From: Candidatus Bathyarchaeota archaeon B24-2
GTDB lineage: Archaea > Thermoproteota > Bathyarchaeia > Bathyarchaeales > B24-2
Reading direction: 5' to 3'
Assembly: GCA_002490245.1 (NCBI GenBank)
Contig: PCNA01000017.1
Location: 1-38,556, forward strand
DNA: 38,556 nt
Made by a program: the position numbers and the translations under genes. The notes below the pieces were generated by a model. It had not been told where the DNA came from and ran no database searches. It worked only from the letters and a program-made list of their open reading frames with translations. Shown piece by piece: positions 8,447 to 15,029 of this stretch (positions within the stretch are counted from its first letter, which is position 1; the number at the start of each line of letters is the position of its first letter).

Positions 8447-10561
8447 TTATTTATGATAGACGATTTTTATCCAGCTCACCGGATTTTTCAGTCCACTCGT
8501 AGTTTCAGACCTTACGGCCATATGGTTTATCCCTTCATGCAGTCGCCAGATGAAAGTTTTATCTTTTTCTGCCCAGCCAGATCCGTCTATGTTAACGAGG
8601 AAGCCGGAGAAGTCAGGGGTTATGGTCTCCAAGTATACTCTAATGCTTCCGGGTTCCTCTTCCATCTCCAAGACAAAGGAGACTTGGTTTATACTCCAGT
8701 ACATGTCTTGTGGCCTGTTTGTATGTTTTGAGAAGTGTGGTAACGGAGGAGTCTTCTCGTCGGCCCAGTTTAAGTATCCGTCCCAACACCACACCACGTC
8801 TCCTTGGTTGACCGGGAGAGGTCTGTGACGGCTAAGAAAGTTGTTACGTGGAATTATTCTTAGGTGCTGAAATATGAGGAACTGGCTTTTTAGAGCGTAT
8901 TCTGTGACCGGAAATCTGTTCTCTCCTTCACGTACGCCTATGGGGAGGTTTTTCGTTAACTCGGATATGTCGTGGGTAAAGTAAAAGGGTCTCCGCCAAT
9001 CCTCTACTTCCTTAAGTCTTTCGACTAGAATGTTATGTATCTCCAAAGCGTTTAGTGGGATTCCTGTATTCTTATCGTAGTAGTAGAAGTCTCTTGTGGG
9101 ATCCATGTAAATCCACTTCTCATAGTCGTTAGACCAGACTTCGACGACCTCATGACCGCTCAATCCCTCGCTGTTTATGTTTATGTGACGAGCTTGAATA
9201 CCAAAGCTCAGGCAAGCCTGCATAAACACTATAGCAGGGAAAAGGCACATCTTATCCCTCCTCCTCTGGTCATAAACGTTCAGTTTTATTTCTCCTTTAG
9301 AGTCGTATTCTAGCTTCAGCATCCGGAGAGCGTCCCAAGGGTAATAGCAGACCTCACCGATGGGTATACGGTAAGCCCAATTCAGTAATCTAAGTATTTT
9401 TTCAAACTCCGTCTTACATCCCTCGACCACAGAATCTAACTTAAATTTCCTTCTGAGCTCCTGCAACCTTGGATGGTCCCATTTCTCATAATCGAAGTTC
9501 CAAGAGGAACGCTTAAGCTCAGGATTTTTGTAGTCGACGACTTTCAAGAAGCCTTCAGGCCAGTCATACTGTATGACCTTCGACCTTATCTTAATGGACT
9601 TCAGGGTCGGTGTTGTGAGTGGGTCATCCGTTGTTAACGTAACTTTCCATTGTAAGTATCTGTTGAGCATCTCTCCATCGAGTTTATAGACCTTCTTTTC
9701 CCCCGACCCAAGTTCTATCCATCTACTCCACGACGCTTCGTCATAGAAGGGAGTCTTTCCGGTTCTAACTTCAAGGGTTGCATACGTCTTGGGAGGCAAG
9801 TCTAGGTCTAAGGTGATCGTTATCTCTTTAACGTCCACTCTATGCTTAACGATGGATCCTTCAGGAGCGCTTCCGACGTCGATTATCGAGGACGTTATCG
9901 AACCTTTCCTCCGAAACTTCTTGAGGTAAATCCTCACAATGTATTCCCCGTCGAAGGCGTCCTCACTTCCCAGCCTATCGTAATTCCACGTTTTACCGCC
10001 GTCTTTACTCTTTGCACTCGTGTTTGGCGGCTTTACGTCCTCTATCGTCCCCTTATAGTACTCTTCGTCGTTAGCTACCAGTATATACCAGCTTGGCTCT
10101 TTGCTGGGTGTTCTAAAGACTATCTCGTTTTTACCTTCCCTTAAGTAACTTAAAGGCAAATCGACATAGTACCACCTACCCCACCCAAGCTGGTACTGTT
10201 TAGCCAGAGGATAACCGATCAACGAAGCCTTCCTAACCACGGTGTTTCCGTTAACGTCTATATAGAGAGGCGTTTTGTTGCCCTTCTCCTCTTTCCCGAG
10301 GAATAGTAGAAGAGCGGAGGATGCTCTAAGGTCTTCGATCCATAACTCCTTTTTCGCGAATATCCTATTCGTTATAGCTTCGTATACCCCGGGAGCTAAC
10401 CTACTCTCTCCCGCCGCAGGAGAGTCGTTCTCTATCAGCTCGCCCTCTAAGAGCTTTATCCCATAGTCTTTAGCCTTCTTCCAAACGTTATCGACGGTTG
10501 AAGTTCGATAGATCTGCTCAGCCGACTGAATAATCTCTATTTCTTTGAGTTTTCCCTCCAC
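8447..10561 (-). CDS. Large protein with a transglutaminase-like domain, no visible signal peptide
   Basis: The 704-residue protein has a central to C-terminal papain/transglutaminase-like domain. A probable catalytic triad is C439 (DKMCLFPAIVFMQACLSFGI), H470 (GLSGHEVVEVWS) and D487 (WIYMDPTRDFYY), in the spacing seen in transglutaminase-like folds. The first 330 residues look beta-rich, with alternating segments such as WYYVDLPLSYLREGKNEIVF and YLQWKVTLTTDDPLTTPTLK that suggest two beta-sandwich modules; the last 120 residues are also beta-like. The N-terminus is charged and lacks a signal peptide or membrane segment, so it is predicted to be cytoplasmic, which is odd for this architecture. 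Start is GTG at 10561. It is a single-gene unit. Peptidase or amide-cleaving activity is inferred; the substrate is unknown. Confidence 0.7.
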   Translation of the reverse strand: MEGKLKEIEIIQSAEQIYRTSTVDNVWKKAKDYGIKLLEGELIENDSPAAGESRLAPGVYEAITNRIFAKKELWIEDLRASSALLLFLGKEEKGNKTPLYIDVNGNTVVRKASLIGYPLAKQYQLGWGRWYYVDLPLSYLREGKNEIVFRTPSKEPSWYILVANDEEYYKGTIEDVKPPNTSAKSKDGGKTWNYDRLGSEDAFDGEYIVRIYLKKFRRKGSITSSIIDVGSAPEGSIVKHRVDVKEITITLDLDLPPKTYATLEVRTGKTPFYDEASWSRWIELGSGEKKVYKLDGEMLNRYLQWKVTLTTDDPLTTPTLKSIKIRSKVIQYDWPEGFLKVVDYKNPELKRSSWNFDYEKWDHPRLQELRRKFKLDSVVEGCKTEFEKILRLLNWAYRIPIGEVCYYPWDALRMLKLEYDSKGEIKLNVYDQRRRDKMCLFPAIVFMQACLSFGIQARHININSEGLSGHEVVEVWSNDYEKWIYMDPTRDFYYYDKNTGIPLNALEIHNILVERLKEVEDWRRPFYFTHDISELTKNLPIGVREGENRFPVTEYALKSQFLIFQHLRIIPRNNFLSRHRPLPVNQGDVVWCWDGYLNWADEKTPPLPHFSKHTNRPQDMYWSINQVSFVLEMEEEPGSIRVYLETITPDFSGFLVNIDGSGWAEKDKTFIWRLHEGINHMAVRSETTSGLKNPVSWIKIVYHK

Positions 10562-10727
10562 TCCGCCTACACCACCCTATAGTAAGCCTTATTTTACTTT
10601 TTAATGTATGCTTCTATGGAATTTTAGAAAAGAGGTTTTCTAAGTCGAACTATTTGAGTTTAGAGGCCGAGGTGACCGTCTAAAACCATCTCTCTAAGGC
10701 TAGAGCTACGCCTGTAAAAGGGTTAAA

Positions 10728-10742
10728 AATTTTAAATAACTT
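10728..10742 (+). promoter_or_regulatory. TATA box for tRNA-Arg
   Basis: AAATTTTAAATAAC just upstream of the tRNA is a good archaeal TATA element, about 30 bases before the first tRNA base at 10767, the expected distance. The rest of the 205-base gap after the transglutaminase-like gene shows nothing recognisable. Confidence 0.55.
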
Positions 10743-10781
10743 CGTCTTGTATAATTCGTGTGATATGGGCCCGTAGCGCAG

Positions 10782-10810
10782 ACTACTTTACAAAGCGAAA
10801 GTAGGCGAAA
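10782..10810 (+). other. Probable non-canonical intron in the D loop of tRNA-Arg
   Basis: The insert contains a seven-base hairpin, CTACTTT (10783-10789) with AAAGTAG (10798-10804). The flanking GCG at 10805-10807 can pair with the upstream D-stem strand, leaving AGA as the 5' bulge and about three A/T bases as the 3' bulge: a relaxed bulge-helix-bulge site for archaeal tRNA endonuclease. Cutting inside the bulges would remove about 29 bases and leave a normal 10-base D loop with GG in place. The exact borders could shift by a few bases. Confidence 0.65.
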
Positions 10811-10834
10811 TATGGATAGCGCAACGGCCTCCTA

Positions 10835-10858
10835 AACCTGAAGACCACCGATGGAGAG
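10835..10858 (+). other. Canonical 37/38 intron of tRNA-Arg
   Basis: The anticodon-proximal CTCC (10829-10832) pairs with GGAG (10853-10856). This four-base central helix is flanked by three-base bulges TAA (10833-10835) and AGA (10857-10859), next to the anticodon stem. This is a bulge-helix-bulge motif; cutting after the second base of each bulge excises 24 bases exactly between positions 37 and 38, the standard archaeal site. The outer intron helix is weak. Confidence 0.85.
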
Positions 10859-10950
10859 AGCCGTGGGTCGTGGGTTCAAATCCCACCGGGCCCGCCAAGT
10901 TTTCAAGACCTTGAATCTCTGAGGGTTTTCAGCTTTTACGATCAGTAAAT

Positions 10951-11049
10951 TTATAGAGCGGGCTCTTCTCTCAGGATCGACGTAACGACCTTCCTTGCCT
11001 CTTCTATGAACGATGTTCTGGCCGCAGTAGTTATCTTGTAGGATGGCTA
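10951..11049 (-). pseudogene. Possible leftover C-terminus of a degraded gene
   Basis: Between tRNA-Arg and the MNT gene, the minus strand has a short open frame ending at 10951 with the protein-like sequence TTAARTSFIEEARKVVTSIL followed by REEPAL and a stop. It has no start codon and is closed by an in-frame stop about 30 codons upstream. The amphipathic helical look suggests the tail of a former gene, but I cannot assign a family. Confidence 0.2.
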
Positions 11050-11058
11050 AAATTATTC

Positions 11059-11547
11059 TTGGTGAACTTTAACGTGGGTAAGATTACGCTTGGAGAGATT
11101 ATAAAGCGGCTAAAATCTGCCTCTAAGAATTTAGAGGAGGCCTTCGGGGAAGCCTATGTTGGGTTGCTACTTTTTGGAAGTTACGCTAGAGGCGAGGCTT
11201 CAGATAGAAGCGACGTCGACGTTCTTGTAGTAATGCGAGGTTTGAAAGGCCTTAAGGTTAGAGGCGACGTTTATGGTATTCTGGCCAAACATGTTGGGAG
11301 GCCGCTTACTCTTATCGATGTGGATTTAGCGGATATTTCGAGAGACGACTTGGAGGTTACGCCTCTACTTCTCAACGCCCTATACGATGGCGTTATAGTT
11401 TATGACAGGTTTGGTGTACTTGAAAGACTTAAGTTGAAGACGATCGAGCTTATAAGAAAAGCCAACCTCGTGAGATATAGGACGCCCGACGGAAAATATG
11501 GTTGGAAGAGGGCTAACGGAAAGCCTATCGAGGCTGTGGAAGCTTGA
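11059..11547 (+). CDS. MNT-type nucleotidyltransferase antitoxin
   Basis: This 162-residue protein has the minimal nucleotidyltransferase signature G40-S41-YARGEASDRSDVDVLVV, with D52 and D54 as metal-binding aspartates. MNT proteins paired with HEPN proteins act as antitoxins, in studied cases by adenylylating the HEPN toxin (family knowledge). It overlaps the downstream HEPN gene by four bases, the classic arrangement. The start used is TTG at 11059; GTG at 11062 is an equal alternative, and no strong ribosome binding site decides it. It lies 160 bases downstream of tRNA-Arg, a common place for acquired modules. Confidence 0.88.
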   Translation: MVNFNVGKITLGEIIKRLKSASKNLEEAFGEAYVGLLLFGSYARGEASDRSDVDVLVVMRGLKGLKVRGDVYGILAKHVGRPLTLIDVDLADISRDDLEVTPLLLNALYDGVIVYDRFGVLERLKLKTIELIRKANLVRYRTPDGKYGWKRANGKPIEAVEA

Positions 11548-11981
11548 AGCTTAACCCAAGAAACGAGGTCTCTTATAGGGCCAGACTTGCAATACGATAT
11601 CTAGAGGAGGCTGAAGAGGCTTATAAGCGAGGAGATTATAGAGGTACCGTTGCCTCATCTCAGCTTAGCGCAGAGAACGCTGCTAAGGCTATTATAGCAT
11701 TATTCAGGACGCCTAGTTGGAGTCACGATCCATCCTATGAATTAATAGATGTTTTGCCTCTGCTGCCCGTTGATTTAAGGAGTTTAACTCAGGAACTCGC
11801 TGAGATCACTAGACGCCTTGCACCTGAACATGGAAGGGTTACATATGGCGAGCCCCTGAGAGGTCTCACTCCATGGGATCTATACGATGAGGAAAGTGCT
11901 TCTGAGGTTCTTTTAAGAGCTAGGAGAGCCCGAGAGATAATGGGTATAATACTCAGCAGACTGGGAAATCTTCGGATTTAA
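11544..11981 (+). CDS. HEPN-domain toxin
   Basis: The 145-residue all-helical protein belongs to the HEPN family. It begins with the typical RARLAIRYLEEAEEAYKRGD segment and carries R91-x4-H96 (RLAPEH), the Rx4-6H motif that forms the RNase site in active HEPN toxins. A TTG start at 11544 overlaps the TGA of the MNT gene, so translation is probably coupled. With the upstream MNT it forms a type VII-like toxin-antitoxin pair. That it cleaves RNA is inferred from the intact motif. Confidence 0.85.
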   Translation: MKLNPRNEVSYRARLAIRYLEEAEEAYKRGDYRGTVASSQLSAENAAKAIIALFRTPSWSHDPSYELIDVLPLLPVDLRSLTQELAEITRRLAPEHGRVTYGEPLRGLTPWDLYDEESASEVLLRARRAREIMGIILSRLGNLRI

Positions 11982-12071
11982 ACATACTCGATGGTATCAT
12001 GGTAAAAAGAACTGATGGATTAAAAGGCAGGTTTTTAGTTTGTCACTCTACCTTAATGGTAGAAGGAGGAT

Positions 12072-13127
12072 GTGGAGTCAACGATGGCCAAGTTTCGTGC
12101 ACCTGAACCGTTTTCAGGAGGCATATTCTTAACCTACAAGTGTACAAGCATGTGTAGACACTGTATGTATGCTTGCTCTCCGAAGTGGAGTGAAGATTGG
12201 ATAGATGTTAAAGGAGCAGAGAAGGTTCTAACTATACTATCCGAGAGGCTTCGAGGAAAATATCCCTCGAGGTCAAATACGATAGGTGTGAACTATGGAG
12301 TACATTTTACTGGGGGTGAGCCTTTTCTGAATTTCGAGCTTTTACTTAAGCTCACTGAGGTTGCTCATAGTCTTGAGTTACCGTCGCTTTTCGTCGAAAC
12401 GAACTGCTTTTGGTGCGTTAACGATAAGGTCGTTGAGGAGAAACTTAAACGGCTTAAATCTGCTGGTCTTCAAGGCATACTGATAAGCGCAAATCCCTTT
12501 CTGGTCGAGTATGTGCCTTTCGAGAGGATAGTTAGGTGTGAGAGAATCGGAAGGAAGGTCTTCGGCAGAAACGTGATAGTATACCATGACCTCTTCTATA
12601 GTCAGCTGAAACGGTTGGGCTTGAAGGGGAGGATGTCATTCGAGGACTATCTGGAGTTCATGATGAAGAAGTGTAGAGGGGAGATCCCTCTAGCTTTAAG
12701 TTTCAACTCTGTTCTACCGATGGGGAGAGCACCGTATAAGTTAGGTTACCTGTATAGGAGGTACCCTGCAAAAGTCTTCTTCAGCGAGTCCTGTAGACGG
12801 GAGCTAACTCGCGAGTGGCATGTCCATATAGACAACTACTTTAATTATATTACGGGATATTGTGGTGGGATCTCGTTGGGTGACGCGAGGGAGCTAGACT
12901 CCCTGTGTGAAGGTATAGAGCTCGACGAGCGGCCAGTCCTTAAAGCCCTCCTAGAGAGTTTAGGCTCTCTCTACGAGTTCGCGGTTGAGGAGTTTGGTTA
13001 TAGGGAGCTGCCTGAAGGATACGTCTCGAAATGTCATCTATGCGTGGATATAAGGAGACATATAGCCAAACAAACAGACAGGTTCGAGGAGCTTAACCCT
13101 AGAGAGTTCTATAAACACCTCGAGTAG
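12072..13127 (+). CDS. Radical SAM protein of unknown function
   Basis: The 351-residue protein has the radical SAM cluster motif C24-x3-C28-x2-C31 (KCTSMCRHCMYAC) and the GGEP motif at residues 81-84 that binds the methionine part of S-adenosylmethionine. Extra cysteines occur in NCFWC, GYCGG, SLCEG and KCHLC near the C-terminus, which may hold an auxiliary cluster, although their spacing is not a standard SPASM motif. AAGGAGG at 12063-12069 is only two bases from the GTG at 12072 but 14 from the ATG at 12084, so the true start is unclear. Its 3' end overlaps the DNA glycosylase gene tail-to-tail by 29 bases. No precursor peptide or obvious substrate gene is nearby. Confidence 0.8.
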   Translation: MESTMAKFRAPEPFSGGIFLTYKCTSMCRHCMYACSPKWSEDWIDVKGAEKVLTILSERLRGKYPSRSNTIGVNYGVHFTGGEPFLNFELLLKLTEVAHSLELPSLFVETNCFWCVNDKVVEEKLKRLKSAGLQGILISANPFLVEYVPFERIVRCERIGRKVFGRNVIVYHDLFYSQLKRLGLKGRMSFEDYLEFMMKKCRGEIPLALSFNSVLPMGRAPYKLGYLYRRYPAKVFFSESCRRELTREWHVHIDNYFNYITGYCGGISLGDARELDSLCEGIELDERPVLKALLESLGSLYEFAVEEFGYRELPEGYVSKCHLCVDIRRHIAKQTDRFEELNPREFYKHLE

Positions 13128-13719
13128 GACGCTTCGAGACGAACATATTTCCCTTGATGAAGAACCTCAGCTCCCTCTCTAAGTCCTTCTTGACGCCTAT
13201 CCTATGGGAAGACCCTATCTCGAAGACCTGTTCGCCGTCTGAGATGAAAACTTCACTCTCGATCGAGTAGACTGGTAAGCCGTTCAGCTTCTTATCTATC
13301 TTGAAGGCCCTTGTCAGTTTTCCCGGACCATTAGTCAACTCGAAGACGTTTTTAGCTTTTCTGTTTCGCTTCATAACCTCTAAGCCATGTATCGGCTCCA
13401 CAGCCCTTATCAAAACAGCTCCCACCTCACCCTCCCTATGTGCGACCACGTTGAACATCCAATTGTTGTGGACGTTGTAGATGAACGCTATGCCCGGTTC
13501 ACCCCACATCGGCGCGTTATATCTCTTCATCCCATGGCGGGCCCGTGAAGCAGGGTCTTCCATACCAAAGTAGGCTTCGGTCTCGACTATCAATCCTTCG
13601 AGTGTTTCTTTGTGAAGCCTTCTAACGAGGATTTTACCCAGCAGTTCCTTGGCAACCAGCTCCGGGTCTCGCTGGTAGAAGCGCTTGGAGAGGGGTTTCC
13701 GGCAGGCGTGTCTCACCAT
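13099..13719 (-). CDS. 3-methyladenine DNA glycosylase, MPG/AAG type
   Basis: This 206-residue protein belongs to the Pur_DNA_glyco family, which removes alkylated and deaminated purines in base-excision repair. Visible family segments are LAKELLGKILVRR-like sequence at the start, IVETEAYFGMEDPASRARHG containing the catalytic Glu, GIAFIYNVHNNWMFNVV with the DNA-intercalating Tyr, and GAVLIRAVEPIHG and TNGPGKLTRAF. All are well kept and the length is normal. The ATG is at 13719. It converges on the radical SAM gene with a 29-base overlap of coding 3' ends. Confidence 0.93.
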   Translation of the reverse strand: MVRHACRKPLSKRFYQRDPELVAKELLGKILVRRLHKETLEGLIVETEAYFGMEDPASRARHGMKRYNAPMWGEPGIAFIYNVHNNWMFNVVAHREGEVGAVLIRAVEPIHGLEVMKRNRKAKNVFELTNGPGKLTRAFKIDKKLNGLPVYSIESEVFISDGEQVFEIGSSHRIGVKKDLERELRFFIKGNMFVSKRPTRGVYRTL

Positions 13720-13831
13720 AGGTTTAGGTTTAATCGACGGTCGATATGAAGGTTAACCTGCGAACCTTCTTATGTCAGAAAGGGTTATTCTTCTGGAGGT
13801 CGATGCAACCATTAGAGTTGGGGGCTAAGGT

Positions 13832-14929
13832 TTGAGGAGAGCGCTGTACACCCTTGTGATAGCTTGTTTAATCGCTCTTTCATCGGTCGAGGGGATCTTC
13901 TACTTTCAACTCTCGGTCAAACATGAAGACCTTAAGTCAAAGTATATGGAGCTTAAATCGAACTATGGTAGCCTAGTAGAGAACTATACTAAACTCCAAC
14001 TCGGGTATAAGGAGCTCATAGAGGACTATTCGAGGCTTCAGGATAGCTACGTGACCCTGAACGCTAGCTACGCAGGCTTAGCCGACAGATATGATGAGCT
14101 ACGTGACTACTTCAGACAGGTCGAGGCTTACCAGAAGAAGTTAAACGAGACTTACCACACTCTTCTAGAGAGCTATAAGACGATGAAGGGAGAATACTCT
14201 AAACTGAAAGGTGAACTACAGAAGGTTAACGAGGCTTATCTCAGGTATCAGGAAGCGTACCGTAAACTGGCGTTTCAGGTTAACTTGAGGGTCGTTCACC
14301 CGAACGGCAACGAGAGTCTATTCATAACCCCAGACGACCCGGAGGTTAGGAGTAAGGTCTTAGAGATAACCGGGGGTTGGAGCGATAAGAAAGACTGGAG
14401 CGAGTTCTGGATAGACGTTAAGAAGCTATACGATTGGGTCGTGGATAACATCGTCTACAGGAACGATACCCTCTATCCCAAGTTACCTGACGAGCCGAGC
14501 GGAAAAGTGGAGAGTATACCTGAAGTCTGGCAGTTCCCGAACCAAACCCTGATGCTTGGCAGCGGAGACTGTGAGGATATGGCTATCCTTCTAGCTAGCA
14601 TGGTCTATGCGTACGTCGATAAAGAGTACTGGGTCGAAGTAATAGTGATCACGGATCACGTAGCAGTCTACATACCGGTGAAAGAAGGTAAAATCTGCAT
14701 ACTCGACCCTGGAGGAAGATACTATACCGGTGTAGGCCGTCCTTGGGGAGGGCTTACGGCTAGAGACGTAAGAGGAGAAGTCTATAGATGGTTGAGCTAC
14801 TGGAGCGGTAGGGTGGAGAACCCGGAAGTCAAGTGGGTGTTCTCGGCCTATTTATGGAGGGTCTTCGCGAAGCCCGGTGAAAACGGGACAGAGAACTTCA
14901 TAGACTGGATGTACAGCCGCGAACTATAA
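13832..14929 (+). CDS. Membrane-anchored coiled-coil protein with transglutaminase-like cysteine peptidase domain
   Basis: Residues 3-26 form a hydrophobic signal anchor (ALYTLVIACLIALSSVEGIF). Residues 35-146 are an unusually regular coiled coil: Tyr occupies nearly every seventh position from 38 to 143, with Leu or another hydrophobic residue three positions later. The remaining 215 residues are a transglutaminase-like domain with C247 (GSGDCEDMAILLASM), H276 (ITDHVAVYI) and D292 (ILDPGG) as the likely triad. Many N-x-S/T sites fit an exported archaeal glycoprotein. The model is a surface peptidase or cross-linking enzyme held away from the membrane by a stalk. Start is TTG at 13832 after a purine-rich leader. 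The substrate is unknown. Confidence 0.8.
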   Translation: MRRALYTLVIACLIALSSVEGIFYFQLSVKHEDLKSKYMELKSNYGSLVENYTKLQLGYKELIEDYSRLQDSYVTLNASYAGLADRYDELRDYFRQVEAYQKKLNETYHTLLESYKTMKGEYSKLKGELQKVNEAYLRYQEAYRKLAFQVNLRVVHPNGNESLFITPDDPEVRSKVLEITGGWSDKKDWSEFWIDVKKLYDWVVDNIVYRNDTLYPKLPDEPSGKVESIPEVWQFPNQTLMLGSGDCEDMAILLASMVYAYVDKEYWVEVIVITDHVAVYIPVKEGKICILDPGGRYYTGVGRPWGGLTARDVRGEVYRWLSYWSGRVENPEVKWVFSAYLWRVFAKPGENGTENFIDWMYSREL

Positions 14930-15029
14930 ACGCTGGAGAACCTTCTATAATGCTATATGGCTAAACCCAGGAAACCATAATAAACGTCTGAGGTTGAGGC
15001 TATAGAAAGTAATCTGGAAGTGGTTGTAG

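Larger units (their letters stand above)
10767..10897 (+). tRNA. tRNA-Arg (anticodon CCT) with two introns and encoded CCA
   Basis: The acceptor stem GGGCCCG (10767-10773) pairs fully with CGGGCCC (10887-10893), followed by discriminator G and an encoded CCA. The T arm is GTGGG-TTCAAAT-CCCAC (10870-10886). The anticodon stem ACGGC (10824-10828) pairs with GCCGT (10860-10864), and the loop reads CT-CCT-A before an intron, so the anticodon CCT lies at 10831-10833 and reads AGG codons. The D stem GCGC (10776-10779) pairs with GCGC (10819-10822), but its loop is 39 bases long where about 10 is normal, pointing to a second intron. Removing both leaves an ordinary 78-base tRNA. The identity as Arg follows from the anticodon. 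Confidence 0.93.

Noticed and set aside
8435-8731. 98-codon plus-strand frame opposite the end of the 704-residue gene
   Set aside because: It is antisense to a long coding frame with clear domains and has no ribosome binding site.
10767-10897. Two overlapping tRNA-like structures or a tRNA pseudogene
   Set aside because: After removal of the two inserts all four arms pair perfectly, with encoded CCA and a TATA box, so a functional intron-containing tRNA explains the sequence better.
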